From: Erwinia_E haradaeae_I
Lineage (GTDB): Bacteria; Pseudomonadota; Gammaproteobacteria; Enterobacterales; Enterobacteriaceae
Direction of reading: 5' to 3'
DNA length: 64,000 nt
Assembly: GCF_900698925.1 (NCBI RefSeq)
Contig: NZ_LR217713.1
Coordinates: 744,001 to 808,000, forward strand
Part shown: positions 1 to 10,987 of the stretch, piece by piece
Layout of the letters: every line of letters begins with the position of its first letter
How positions within the stretch are numbered: the stretch's first letter is position 1
Made by a program: the position numbers and the translations under genes
Notes under the pieces: generated by a model
Told to the model about the DNA's origin: nothing
The model's input: only the letters and a program-made list of their open reading frames with translations
The model's database searches: none

Positions 1-957
1 TTATTCTATTTTGCTGTTTTACAATAATATCTCAATATTTCAATGTTCGCATTCGATCGACATGACCATGTCATAAGAATTAATTTGTCTACACAATGCA
101 CTCTTACGTAAAATAATAGTGTTTATCAAAATTTAGCAAATATAACTACATTATACTAACTAATTGCTACTAATACAAGAAACTAAAACCTTAAGAAATG
201 TCGATCATAAAAACTCGATGATTAATCATTTCTGAACACTCTATTAACTTCTAAAAACAAAACAATCCATGCAATAAATAAATTCATTTAATATCTATAG
301 AATAATATTAAAAAATACTTCTTATCCTCAAACTTCAATCTCTCTTAGAAATTCATTTTATTAACTATAATAAAAAATCTTAATTAAACTGAATATCTAG
401 CTCAGTAAGACTAAAAATTTCAAGAATAAAGACATAATGACCTTTAATTATAGAGAGGATTATAAATCCTCACCTATTTTTAATATTTTCAATATCCACA
501 TCACATATTAATATACAATTAATCTAATTGATCAAAATAAGATAACTAATTGACTTTCCTAATAGATTATTTACTAAAGTAATAAAATAGAGGAAAAAAT
601 ATAGATAACACAGAAATATCATCATCTCATAACACAAACATATTCTCATGGACTGAATAATCTAATCTCGTAATACTCTGCAATTACTTAACTCAAAAAA
701 CCAATAAACAATCACACTCAATTTTGATATTTAATTTAATCAGAATCCTAAACATTATCAATTTCATCATACATGTTCATAACGCATACGACAAGACTAA
801 CCATGATTGTACTCTAACATCAATATGCATATGCAGACATATCAACATCATGGATCTACGAAATATAGAATACTGTCATGGATTCATTTACCTTCAATCG
901 GTACAATAATCTATATAATTCTTTAATATACATATTATCTTTAAGTTGGAGGCACAT
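1..957. other. Gene-free stretch upstream of gshA
   Basis: Very AT-rich, with no convincing gene. The only long open frame (724-909) has a composition typical of chance frames and no ribosome-binding site. A small terminator-like hairpin lies at 455-471 and is listed separately. If there was a gene here, it has decayed beyond recognition by eye. Confidence 0.6.
455..485 (+). terminator. Possible rho-independent terminator
   Basis: GAGGAT (455-460) and ATCCTC (466-471) form a perfect 6-bp stem around a 5-nt loop. A T-rich tract follows within a few bases. No intact gene precedes it in the window, so it may be left over from a lost plus-strand gene or serve one beyond the left edge. Chance is possible with so short a stem. 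Confidence 0.3.
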
Positions 958-2484
958 TTGATTCCAGATCTGTCACAAGCTTTATCTTGGCTCAATGCTC
1001 ATCCTTATGTATTTCAGGGAATCAATCGAGGAATTGAGCGAGAAACCCTGCGCATTAAACCTGATGGATATCTTGCAACTACTGACCATCCAAAAAACCT
1101 TGGATCTCCTTTAACACATAACTGGATCACTACAGATTTTGCAGAAGCATTATTAGAATTCATTACACCAGTGGATCAAGATATTAATCATTTGCTACAA
1201 TTTCTACGTGATCTTCATCGTTATGTCTCTTCTCAACTAGAGAACGAATTGATGTGGCCAATCAGCATGCCATGCCGAATATGTCCTGGCTCAAATATAA
1301 AACTTGCACAATACGGCTCATCATATCTTGGACAAATGAAAACCCAGTATCGACAAGGACTTAAAAATCGATATGGTGCATTAATACAAATTATTGCAGG
1401 AATACATTATAATTTTTCATTACCTTTATCCTTTTGGCGCCTCTGGAAAAATATTAATACAACAAATAATGAAAAAGAAATAATATCTATTGGTTACTTA
1501 AGTCTAATACGTAACTACTATAGACTAGGATGGGTAATTCCTTATCTTTTTGGGGCTTCACCAGCCGTATCTCCTTCTTTAATTCAAGACACACATCTCA
1601 AATTACCATTTGAATATAACCATCCAGACATGCTTTCACTTCCATATGCAACTTCGCTACGAATGAGTGAGATTGGTTATACTAATCGTAATAACAAAAA
1701 ACTAGCTATCACATTTAACAATCTGAAAGATTACATATTTAGTATTAAAACTGCAACTCAAACGCCTTCAGAAGAGTTTTCGGCAATGGGAATCAAGGAT
1801 CAACAAGGTAATTGGGTACAACTCAATACTAATATACTACAAATTGAAGACGAATTATATATACCGATACGCCCTAAATGTCTTACAAATCTAAATGAAG
1901 TTTCATCTGACGCACTGAAATACCGAGGGATTGAATATGTTGAGGTACGATCATTAGATATTAATCCATTCTCACCAATTGGAATTACAGCTGAACAAAT
2001 ACGCTTTCTTGATCTTTTTCTTATTTGGTGCTCCCTAGCAGACTCTCCTGAACTAGATAACACTGAATTAGATTATGCACGAAAAAACTGGAATTTAGTA
2101 AGCATTGAAGGACGTAAAATTGGACAAAAAGTCCATGTAGGTCATAAAAATAAGCCCTATCTTCTTTCTCGTGTAGGAAATAGACTTCTTCAAGACCTAA
2201 TTCTAATAGCAAAAATTTTAGATAACTCTAGTAAAAAACCTCTTTACCAAAAGACATGCCAGGCTTTACAAAAAGCATTTGATAATCCAGATTTAACCTA
2301 TTCTTCCCGTTTACTTCACATTTTAAAAAAACAAGGTCTAGAGAAAACTGGATTAGACCTTGCTAAAAAATATCACTCTCAGTTCTTAAAAGAAAAATTA
2401 GAAGTTATAGACATTTATCAATTTGACGAAGAAGCCAGGCAATCCAGAGTTAGTCAAAGAAAACTAGAAAATTATGATATATAA
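958..2484 (+). CDS. gshA: Glutamate-cysteine ligase
   Basis: Catalyses ATP-dependent joining of glutamate and cysteine to gamma-glutamylcysteine, the first and rate-limiting step of glutathione synthesis in the cytoplasm. The 508-residue product matches the proteobacterial GshA family end to end (E. coli 518). It has the family's ERETLR motif at residues 27-32 and the block KNRYGALIQ...HYNFS at about 136-153. I place the start at TTG 958: GGAGG at 948-952 is 5 nt upstream and the protein then begins M-I-P-D, as in E. coli, which also uses TTG. An upstream in-frame TTG at 946 lies within this Shine-Dalgarno region. No partner gene is adjacent; gshB must be sought elsewhere. Confidence 0.97.
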   Translation: MIPDLSQALSWLNAHPYVFQGINRGIERETLRIKPDGYLATTDHPKNLGSPLTHNWITTDFAEALLEFITPVDQDINHLLQFLRDLHRYVSSQLENELMWPISMPCRICPGSNIKLAQYGSSYLGQMKTQYRQGLKNRYGALIQIIAGIHYNFSLPLSFWRLWKNINTTNNEKEIISIGYLSLIRNYYRLGWVIPYLFGASPAVSPSLIQDTHLKLPFEYNHPDMLSLPYATSLRMSEIGYTNRNNKKLAITFNNLKDYIFSIKTATQTPSEEFSAMGIKDQQGNWVQLNTNILQIEDELYIPIRPKCLTNLNEVSSDALKYRGIEYVEVRSLDINPFSPIGITAEQIRFLDLFLIWCSLADSPELDNTELDYARKNWNLVSIEGRKIGQKVHVGHKNKPYLLSRVGNRLLQDLILIAKILDNSSKKPLYQKTCQALQKAFDNPDLTYSSRLLHILKKQGLEKTGLDLAKKYHSQFLKEKLEVIDIYQFDEEARQSRVSQRKLENYDI

Positions 2485-3157
2485 TTAAACCAATTACAAC
2501 ATCATAGAAGTGATCTATATATAATCAGACAATAAATATTCTTAAGATGTTTGGGTATAAAGAATATAAAGAATAGTGATAATAACCATTCGCTTTTAAG
2601 AGAATTATAAAATTTTAAGAAACACCAACATGCGAATCGAATAAAAAGAAATAAAACTAATTCAGACAAAATTTACATAAAAACTTATTTCACACACTTT
2701 ATTGATACCAGCGTTAAAAATCAAAAATGCTAAAAAAGAAAACTACACCTCAAAAAATATAAACTATCTATTGAAACAAAGCTTACACAGTATTTTAACT
2801 TTTACATTATTCATGATCATTGAGATACAGTATTAATCAAAAATATATTTCAACATAAACTGTCCTCGTCAGGGTCAAACAGACATATGATTAAAAGTAA
2901 TTTTATACAAATAAAATATCTAAATTCTACTTACAAAAATAGAAAAAATGAAAAACCATACATATCTGGCTTTTCTTAAAAAGAAAATATATTATCCACT
3001 CGAATTCTTTTGTAGATACTAACCATATGAGAAAACTATTTTTTCCTAAATAATAACATAGACATGTTACTTATTATTATCCAGACTACAAAGTTATCCA
3101 CATCACTTTAATATATCTATCAAATATTAGAGTGATCTAATTTTTTCCTAAAAATAG
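2485..3157. other. Gene-free stretch between gshA and ffs
   Basis: No open frame, tRNA or clear hairpin was seen. luxS, which follows gshA in E. coli, is absent. The part nearest ffs (about 3140-3156) is T-rich on the minus strand and may serve as the 3' end or terminator of the SRP RNA. Confidence 0.5.
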
Positions 3158-3272
3158 GTGGGAGAGCTGCATTAGCTGTATCCCAACACATGTATTATTT
3201 GTTACGGCTGCTTCCTTCCAGACCTGACCGAATTCTCAAATTAACATTGTAGGTACACTAAAGGCTCTCCCA
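3158..3272 (-). ncRNA. ffs: 4.5S signal recognition particle RNA
   Basis: Recognised directly from sequence. On the minus strand, 3229-3206 reads GGTCAGGTCTGGAAGGAAGC followed by AGCC, which is the conserved Ffh-binding apical domain of bacterial SRP RNA, including the GGAA tetraloop region. The ends GGGAGAGC (from 3271) and GCTCTCCC (to 3160) pair perfectly and close one long hairpin of about 112 nt, the size of E. coli 4.5S RNA. The RNA pairs with Ffh to deliver nascent membrane proteins to the translocon. A T-rich run follows the 3' end. Exact ends are approximate. It stands alone between two long gene-free stretches. Confidence 0.95.
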
Positions 3273-4178
3273 TTGACATACTAATAATCTTTAATACATA
3301 AAAATATTTATTTATAATGTTATTTCTAAAAAAATAAAAACTATAACTTCTTTATATTTCAGTTCTTTATTTTCTATCTCTATAACACCCTATGCTCTAT
3401 TGTATACACCTACAAACCAAAAAGAAAGAAATTTTTAATAAAACAATATTAAAAAAAGTTTAGCTTAGTTATCTCTAACGAGAGGTTAACAATAAACTCA
3501 ATTCAATCCTAACATAAGCAATTATCTATGTTCAGAGAAGCGACTTTAACAATCATTATTGTAAATATATATTTTAAATATTATATAAATATATAATATA
3601 TAATAGATGTATCGCGTGGATAAGAAAAACTCGGCACTTAATTAATAAGAGTCCGTATGATAATCATAGTTATATAAGTTATCTTATCTACATCTGAATC
3701 AAGGTAAAACTATCATTTATATTAATCTATATCAATACTAAAAAAATTATTGAACATCAGTAGCTCTTGATGATTTATTATAAAAAGACATTCTATACAA
3801 AATAAATCTAAAATAACCTATTATCAAGTTAAAAATGTATACTTAACTAATATAATGGATGAAATTAAAAAATTTTTATCTATTTCGCTGATAAACCAAC
3901 AAACTTATATAGCGTATCACTAAAACGTGATCCATTAATCATAATATTATTCTTTATGAGTCACTGATCTATCCAAATGATTAATTGTATTATATGACTC
4001 AAATATAATTAATCATATAAACCTACATTAATCAGAACAATTTGATTACTCTCTGTAATTCTATCTGCAAAAAATAGAGAAATTGTACTTTATTTATAAA
4101 ATAAAACAAATCATATAATTAATATCAATAGGGTTTAGACCTAAAGGCTTATATCTGTCTTATGATATTGATAAGTAT

Positions 4179-4262
4179 ATGGCTTTACAAACAACTACCA
4201 ATCTTAGTGAAGCACTCCAAGAAAAAGAAATAACAGTACTAGAAACTACTCCTGAAACATAA
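4179..4262 (+). CDS. Very short open frame, possible gene remnant
   Basis: A 27-residue frame beginning MALQTTTNLSEALQEKE and rich in Glu and Thr. Its codon use looks more protein-like than the surrounding AT-rich DNA, and the frame stays open about 19 codons upstream of the ATG to a stop near 4119. There is no Shine-Dalgarno sequence at the ATG. I do not recognise the protein. It may be the 3' end of a decayed gene, a real small peptide, or chance. Confidence 0.2.
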   Translation: MALQTTTNLSEALQEKEITVLETTPET

Positions 4263-4814
4263 ATTAACTTGATGTACTTATATTAGAATCTCCTGAGTTT
4301 AATTAATTCTATAATCTTATGACTGCCAGACTGTCAACAAACCAAACCAACATATACAAAACTATCATAGACTAAAGTGGTCTAAATAAATCAAAATTCA
4401 GTCAACAATGCTATTAGTAACTAAAGTAACTATATGAATAGACCTGGACTGAATGAATCATATGATTTAATGACCTGACTACTACGAAGACTCAAGAGTA
4501 TTTATATAACTAGAACTAAAATCGCTAATAATTAGGATTATCCAATCATATAACTGATCCTATGATAAAAAGTATAAGACATAAAATCTAAAAATAATTT
4601 AGTTTTGAACTATTTAGAAAATTATTGCAGTTGCATACCCTCATTCACTACCCTCTTTCAGATCAAAGGACAACTCTGAAATAATAATATTTATTATATT
4701 CCAAGCTATACACTTAATCACACTGATTGAAAAATCAACAAAATATCTTAATTTTAATTAAAAAAATTAGAAATTCTAAAAATAAGAATACATTATCAAA
4801 ATTCATGCTTCAAT

Positions 4815-4846
4815 ATATATAAGATAAAAAATATATAAGATAAAAA
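4815..4846. repeat. Tandem 16-bp duplication
   Basis: Two perfect adjacent copies of atatataagataaaaa (4815-4830 and 4831-4846) in gene-free DNA. This is probably a recent slippage event. Confidence 0.85.
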
Positions 4847-5466
4847 AATCTTTTTTAACTATAAACTAGGTCAAGATGCTATAAAAAGATCATTAATCTA
4901 TATAGTATTACCTACGATGGAAAAGAATCTAAGATGTTATAAAATAGAAAATACGCATTTTAATCAAAATATCTACGTTTGATGAAACATATACAAACCA
5001 ACGTATTAATTATAGAGAACGAAATAAAAATACAATCATATAAACTCTTAATATAACGATATAAATATTCCCTATATACAACTAGATCATCCAGATGAAA
5101 GTAAAAACATACAGAATAAAATAATGTATATTTTATATAAACTAGATCAAACAAAGCCTGATCTAAAGATGCACAAAAATTTTTCAGAAAAATATATTTT
5201 ATATCCAGTGTTATTCTGACAGTCAATAAAAATAAATATTTAATAAAATATATTATGTAAATCCAATCATAATCATTTATGTAATAATTAATCAGAAAAC
5301 AGAGATTCGAAAAAAAACTATCTACATTAAAATCAAATTATATTACCATGACTCACTACAATATTAGTATTAAAAAACAAAATTAGCATGATAAAAGTGC
5401 CTATATCACGAGTTCTGATGCTTTAACAAAAACTAACAGAGACCTGTGAAAGGAACTATATATTTC

Positions 5467-6930
5467 ATGATTACTTTTTATACTATAACAAACTGGCTAC
5501 TAATATTTAGTTACTGGTTATTGATTGCTGGCGTAACGTTACGAATTTTAATTAAACGCCGCTCTGTACCTTTTGCTATGGCGTGGCTTCTAATTATTTA
5601 TACCCTTCCTCTTCTAGGAATTGTTGCCTATCTTTCACTAGGAGAGCTATATTTAGGAAAACTTCGCACTAAACGAGCCCGAACTATATGGCCATCCACT
5701 GCTATATGGCTAAGAAATTTAAAATCTCATCAAGATTTTTATGATAAAAAAAACAGTGATATCGCACAACCATTATTTCAGCTCTGTGAAAAACGTCAAG
5801 GAATTGCCGGTGTAAAAGGAAACCAGTTTGAGCTCTTAACAACTAGCGATTCTACACTGAAAACCGTAGTACAAGATATTCAACTGGCACACAGTAATAT
5901 TGAAATGGTATTTTATATCTGGCAGCCTGGTGGACTAGCTGACGATGTTGCAAAAGCGTTCATAGAAGCCGCACGCCGAGGTGTTCATTGCCGTCTATTA
6001 CTAGACTCTGCTGGAAGCGTAGAATTTTTCCGTACGGATTGGCCTAGCCTGATGCGTAATGCTGGTATAGATGTAGTAGAAGCGCTTCCAGTTAGTCTTC
6101 TTCGCATTTTTCTCCGACGCATGGATCTACGTCAACATCGTAAGGTTGTGTTAATTGATAATCATATCGCCTATTCTGGAAGTATGAACTTAGTCGATCC
6201 TCTTTTTTTTAAACAAGAAGCCGGAGTTGGTCAATGGGTGGATCTTATGGCCCGAATGGAAGGTCCGATTGCAACCGCGATGGGAATTATTTATGCAGGA
6301 GACTGGGAAATTGAAACAGGTAAACACATTCCCCCGCCTCCTATTCTAAATCATCCTATACTTCCATTGAAAAAAACAAATGATCATACCATTGTAGTTA
6401 TTGCTTCAGGTCCTGGCTTTCCAGAAGAAATAATTCATCAAGCTCTATTAACTGTAATCTATTCTTCACGAAAAACACTAATCATTACTACTCCATACTT
6501 AGTGCCTAGCGATAATTTACTGCATGCCATTTGTACTGCATCTTATCGTGGCGTGGATGTAAAGATTGTTGTTCCACGCCATAATGACTCCATTCTAGTC
6601 CGATGGGCGAGCAGAGCGTTTTTTAGCGAACTACTTGAAGCTGGAGTAAAGATCTATCAATTTGAAGGAGGGTTATTACATAGCAAAAGCATTCTTGTTG
6701 ATGGGCAACTTAGTTTGATTGGCACCGTAAACCTTGATATGCGTAGTCTATCGCTTAATTTTGAAATTACTCTAGTAATTGATGATAACAAATGTGGTAG
6801 AGAGTTAGCACGTATACAAAATAAATACATTTCTCAATCACGTCTACTTGATGCACTACTTTGGTCACAACGAGCTTATTGGAAACGGATTATAGAGAGA
6901 CTATTTTACTTCTTTAGTCCATTACTATAA
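5467..6930 (+). CDS. cls: Cardiolipin synthase A
   Basis: Inner-membrane phospholipase D-family enzyme that condenses phosphatidylglycerol into cardiolipin. The 487-residue product matches E. coli ClsA (486) throughout. There are two N-terminal membrane segments (about residues 4-25 and 36-56), then two HxK(x)4D catalytic motifs: HRKVVLID with its His at 224 and HSKSILVD with its His at 405. The protein ends in the family's FYFFSPLL. I prefer ATG 5467 over the upstream GTG 5446 because it matches the family N-terminus; AGGA at 5451-5454 is about 12 nt upstream. It is monocistronic with long gaps on both sides, so it probably has its own promoter. Keeping it suggests the cell still makes its own membrane phospholipids. 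Confidence 0.97.
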   Translation: MITFYTITNWLLIFSYWLLIAGVTLRILIKRRSVPFAMAWLLIIYTLPLLGIVAYLSLGELYLGKLRTKRARTIWPSTAIWLRNLKSHQDFYDKKNSDIAQPLFQLCEKRQGIAGVKGNQFELLTTSDSTLKTVVQDIQLAHSNIEMVFYIWQPGGLADDVAKAFIEAARRGVHCRLLLDSAGSVEFFRTDWPSLMRNAGIDVVEALPVSLLRIFLRRMDLRQHRKVVLIDNHIAYSGSMNLVDPLFFKQEAGVGQWVDLMARMEGPIATAMGIIYAGDWEIETGKHIPPPPILNHPILPLKKTNDHTIVVIASGPGFPEEIIHQALLTVIYSSRKTLIITTPYLVPSDNLLHAICTASYRGVDVKIVVPRHNDSILVRWASRAFFSELLEAGVKIYQFEGGLLHSKSILVDGQLSLIGTVNLDMRSLSLNFEITLVIDDNKCGRELARIQNKYISQSRLLDALLWSQRAYWKRIIERLFYFFSPLL

Positions 6931-7938
6931 AGTCGTTATGAATATTAAAAACCCTTAGATGATAAAAATTTTAAATATACTGATTACATAAAAATTGATA
7001 TAAAATCATCAATCTTTTCTTTTCCTAAAAAATAATTAATAATTTATACATATATCCCAATACAATACCTACTAAAATATGCGAAGCAGTATGCAAAACG
7101 AACTTTTCTTCTAAAAAGAAAGGGTATTTAAAAAAATGCTTAACACTAAATTCAATAAGAAATCAGATTAAATTTATATTTAAAATTATTAGCATATTAT
7201 TGATACATTCGAAGGATCTTACAGAATAAGAAAATAAATATCTTGCAATCAATAATTGCTTACAATAAATACAAGAAAAGATCATTATAAGAAAATTCAA
7301 GATAAAAATATTCAGAGTTAATGGGTATGTTAAAAAGGATTACATATAGCTATGACTCAGTTATAATTATAATTTATTATAACCCAATCAATACAATCCT
7401 TTCCAACCCAAATTCTTAATGGTTTTTGACCAAACATATAATAAAATTTTTTAAACCTATAAATCAAGACGCTATTACCAATCTATAAACATTATTGACT
7501 ATAGAAATTTATATACATTAATGATTATATAGCAGTCTATAAAATGTAGACTTCTATATAAAAAAAGATATCTCTCAGACAATATTAGTACACAATATAA
7601 CCATATAAATTAATGAATACTAGTAGAATTTAAAATACCATCATCTCTGGCTAAATAAAAAAGAATTCTTTGATTTAGCTAAAAATGAAACTTATATTTT
7701 TGTAAAGAAGGAGCAAGCAATGTCAATATAAAAAAAACATAGAATGATACTTAAATTAAAATATTAAACATATTAAAAAATAAATTCATATCCCTATTTT
7801 AAATAAACGTAAATTTTGTATAAAACCAGTAAGTAATTAGAAATACATTGCCTTTATATTTAATAAAGATAGATGTTAAATACCGACTATGGTAATATTG
7901 AGTTTTAGTAAAATAAAATTATGATTTGGAGATATGAC
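6931..7938. other. Gene-free stretch between cls and ssb
   Basis: AT-rich with no open frame of interest, no tRNA and no strong hairpin. In E. coli these two genes are far apart, so this is either a rearrangement junction or the remains of several genes. Promoter elements for ssb presumably lie at its right end but cannot be fixed by eye. Confidence 0.5.
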
Positions 7939-8469
7939 ATGGCCAGTAGAGGAATAAATAAAGTTATTTTAATCGGATATCTAGGGCAAGATCCAGAAAT
8001 TCGCTACATTCCTAACGGAAGCGCTGTAGCGAATATTACTGTCGCAACATCTGATAGCTGGCGCGACAAGCAAACCGGAGAAACAAAAGAAAAGACTGAA
8101 TGGCATCGTGTCGTATTATTCGGGAAAATCGCTGAAGTAGCCTCTGAATATCTACACAAAGGCTCTCAAATATATATTGAAGGAAGCCTACAGACTCGGA
8201 AATGGACAGATCAGTCCGGAATAGAAAAATACACCACCGAAATAATAGTGAATCCTGTAGGAGGAACCATGCATATGCTAGGAGGTCGATCCCAATCTAA
8301 CCCCGGAAAAAGAAATGAATGGGAAGAAAAGAACCACAATGAACACGAAATTAACTTATCTAATGATTTAAATAAATTTACTAATCCCTTACCACAAAAA
8401 ATAAAACAAAAAAACATAATTCAAAACAGTGACCCACTTATTAATTTTGAGGACGATATTCCTTTCTAA
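7939..8469 (+). CDS. ssb: Single-stranded DNA-binding protein
   Basis: Binds single-stranded DNA during replication, recombination and repair, and recruits partners through its C-terminal tip. The 176-residue product has the OB fold over about residues 1-112 (starting MASRGINKVILIG) and a low-complexity linker that is Asn/Lys-rich here rather than the Gly/Gln-rich linker of E. coli. It ends in the acidic tip DDIPF, which binds partners such as the polymerase III chi subunit and exonuclease I. ATG 7939 is chosen because the protein then starts exactly like E. coli SSB and GGAG lies at 7928-7931. An in-frame ATG at 7921 would add six residues. The altered linker fits AT mutation pressure. Confidence 0.97.
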   Translation: MASRGINKVILIGYLGQDPEIRYIPNGSAVANITVATSDSWRDKQTGETKEKTEWHRVVLFGKIAEVASEYLHKGSQIYIEGSLQTRKWTDQSGIEKYTTEIIVNPVGGTMHMLGGRSQSNPGKRNEWEEKNHNEHEINLSNDLNKFTNPLPQKIKQKNIIQNSDPLINFEDDIPF

Positions 8470-9163
8470 ATAAAAAAGATAAAATCTATAACATAAACCA
8501 TTAGATCCAATCACACATATATATCTTACATAGTGTATGTACAATATTTTATTACAACAATAAGTAATGACTTATATAAAAACTAAATAAACAAAAGTGA
8601 AAAATAAATTATCTTAATCAATAAGCAATATTAACTAAAAAAACTAGTACATCCAGTAAATAAAAAAGAAAGCATTGATAGGATCTAATAAATATATAAG
8701 ATCCATTCAATTAAAATAGACTATTAAATTTTTGATATGATCTAATATGTTCTAAGAACATTAGACTAAATTTCTAATCTTCTTCTCTGCATACTATTCA
8801 TAAAATTATTGGATATAACTCAATCTTCTTATAATGATAACAATCAAGTTAATAAATAATATTAAAACTAAAACTCAAAAAGAATCACTGCAAATTCTAT
8901 ATCTATATCGATAATCTACGGAATGAATTTTTTTAAAAACTAGTGAAACAACCATACATACTAATAATATACGATTCTACAAGCTGTAAGCTAATACCCA
9001 TTATGAATGAATAAAAAAAATCTAAAAATCGTATCCATAAAAAATATAGATATAAATCAGATACTTCGCCAGTTGTCCTAACACGATTGAATCGTAATCC
9101 AAAATAAAATCAGACTATTATCTTTCTCAAATATCATAAACTTAAATATGATATGATAAAAAA
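8470..9163. other. Gene-free gap between convergent ssb and typA
   Basis: No gene seen. Near the typA end, ATATCATA (9131-9138) and TATGATAT (9147-9154) form a perfect 8-bp, all-AT hairpin just past the typA stop. GGATCT and AGATCC form a weaker inverted pair near 8680-8705. Either could help end transcription of the two converging genes. Confidence 0.45.
9131..9154 (-). terminator. Possible typA terminator hairpin
   Basis: A perfect 8-bp stem with an 8-nt loop, 9 nt beyond the typA stop codon. It has no G+C clamp and no clear U-run after it, so it may be only weakly active. Confidence 0.25.
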
Positions 9164-10987
9164 TTAAGACTCTGTCAAACGTCTATTAGCTTGTTTGCGA
9201 GCATTTTCAGTTAAATAACGTTTGCGAATACGTACAGACTGAGGGGTTACTTCAACTAATTCATCGTCATCAATAAATTCCAGTGCTTGCTCTAAAGTCA
9301 TTTGAATAGGAGGAACTAATATAGGTGCTTCATCAGTACCAGAAGCACGCATATTTGTAAGTTTTTTACCAGTTAAGCAGTTCACCGTAAGATCATTTAA
9401 ACGTGAATGCAAACCAATCACTTGACCTTCATATACCTCAGCACCATGACCAAGAAAAAGCTTGCCGCGATCCTGTAGATTAAACAAAGCAAAAGCAACT
9501 GCTTTACCTTTTCCGTTAGAAATTAAAACACCATTCTGACGCTGGCCGATTTTACCAGGAAGAATATTATCATAGTGACTAAAGGTAGAATGCAAATTAC
9601 CTGTACCAGAAGTAATCATCATAAACTCAGTTCGAAAACCAATCAAACCACGAGATGGCATTAAATAATCCAGACGAATTCGACCCTTAGTATCAGATAA
9701 CATGTTCTTTACTGATCCCCTTCGTATACCCATAGCTTGCATGACAACACCTTGACTTGATTCTTCGATATCCACAGTGACAGATTCAAATGGTTCTGTG
9801 ATACAACCATCCGTTTTACAAAGAATCACTTTAGGACGGGAAACAGCAAGTTCAAAACCTTCGCGGCGCATAGTTTCAATTAATATAGATAAATGTAGCT
9901 CACCACGACCGGATACTAGAAATACATCAGAATCTTCCGTTTCCTCAACCCTTAATGCTACATTATAGAGTAACTCTTTATTTAGGCGATTAAGGATCTG
10001 TCTTGAAGTAACAAACTTCCCTTCTTTACCAGCAAAAGGCGATGTATTCACATTGAAATACATACTCACAGTGGGTTTATCAACATTAAGAGAAGGTAAT
10101 GGATCTGGATTTTGTGGATCACAAAGAGTCTCAGAAATATGTAATGTACCAAGTCCACTAACGGCAATTATATCACCAGCTTCAGCGTTAGTCGCTTCGA
10201 TACGTTCTAAACCCAAGTGAGTAAAAACTTTATTAACTTTGCTATTACGAACTTGACCTTTACTATTAATTATACTAACTAACTGATTTGGCTTAACTTT
10301 ACCACGTTTAATACGTCCTATACCAATGACTCCAACATAATGATTATAATCCAACTGAGAGATCTGCATTTGAAATGGTGCGTTTATTTCTACCTTTGGA
10401 GGAGAAGCGTGATTAATAATAGCTGTATATAATGGAGTCATATCTTCTGTCATATTCTTATAATCTAAAGATGCCGTACCATTTAAAGCAGAGGTATAAA
10501 TTACAGGAAAATCAAGTTGATCATCGTTGGCATCAAGATTCACAAACAAATCAAAAATTTGATCCACAACCCAGTCTGGTCTAGAACCTGGACGATCTAC
10601 TTTATTAATAACAACAATAGGTCTTAAACCATATTCAAAAGATTTTTTAGTTACAAAACGCGTTTGAGGCATAGGTCCATCTATAGCATCCACCACAAGA
10701 AGAACAGAGTCAACCATCGACATTACACGCTCTACCTCGCCACCAAAATCAGCATGACCAGGAGTATCTACAATATTGATATGATATCCATACCATTGAA
10801 TAGCAGTATTTTTTGCAAGTATAGTAATTCCACGCTCTTTCTCTAGAGTATTAGAGTCCATTATACGCTCAGTGACTTCAGTTCGCTCATCAAAAGTACC
10901 AGATTGTAAAAGCAATTTATCAACCAACGTAGTTTTTCCATGGTCAACATGAGCAATAATAGCAATATTACGCAGCTTCTCAGTCAC
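9164..10987 (-). CDS. typA: Translational GTPase BipA/TypA
   Basis: Ribosome-associated GTPase of the EF-G/LepA family, linked to 50S assembly and stress adaptation. At 607 residues it equals E. coli BipA and aligns throughout. The G domain carries AHVDHGKT (12-19), DTPGH (74-78) and NKVD (128-131). EF-G-like domains and the BipA-specific C-terminal domain follow (GRGELHLSILIE, then SNDLTVNCLTGKK-type sequence near 545-560). The start is GTG at 10987, preceded by GAGG about 7 nt upstream on the minus strand. glnA, divergent from typA in E. coli, is missing from the gap upstream. Confidence 0.97.
   Translation of the reverse strand: MTEKLRNIAIIAHVDHGKTTLVDKLLLQSGTFDERTEVTERIMDSNTLEKERGITILAKNTAIQWYGYHINIVDTPGHADFGGEVERVMSMVDSVLLVVDAIDGPMPQTRFVTKKSFEYGLRPIVVINKVDRPGSRPDWVVDQIFDLFVNLDANDDQLDFPVIYTSALNGTASLDYKNMTEDMTPLYTAIINHASPPKVEINAPFQMQISQLDYNHYVGVIGIGRIKRGKVKPNQLVSIINSKGQVRNSKVNKVFTHLGLERIEATNAEAGDIIAVSGLGTLHISETLCDPQNPDPLPSLNVDKPTVSMYFNVNTSPFAGKEGKFVTSRQILNRLNKELLYNVALRVEETEDSDVFLVSGRGELHLSILIETMRREGFELAVSRPKVILCKTDGCITEPFESVTVDIEESSQGVVMQAMGIRRGSVKNMLSDTKGRIRLDYLMPSRGLIGFRTEFMMITSGTGNLHSTFSHYDNILPGKIGQRQNGVLISNGKGKAVAFALFNLQDRGKLFLGHGAEVYEGQVIGLHSRLNDLTVNCLTGKKLTNMRASGTDEAPILVPPIQMTLEQALEFIDDDELVEVTPQSVRIRKRYLTENARKQANRRLTES

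Larger units (their letters stand above)
3273..5466. other. Gene-free stretch between ffs and cls (2.2 kb)
   Basis: No established gene. It holds a 27-codon open frame at 4179-4262 (listed separately) and a perfect 16-bp tandem duplication at 4815-4846. The longest open frame (4960-5226, minus) looks like a chance product. A slightly GC-richer patch around 4630-4680 may be gene debris but gives no recognisable protein. Confidence 0.5.

Noticed and set aside
724..909. 61-codon open frame before gshA
   Set aside because: Chance-like composition, no ribosome-binding site, no family resemblance.
4960..5226. 88-codon open frame on the minus strand between ffs and cls
   Set aside because: Tyr/Phe/Ile/Cys-rich composition as expected from chance in AT-rich DNA, TTG start without a Shine-Dalgarno sequence, no recognisable motif.
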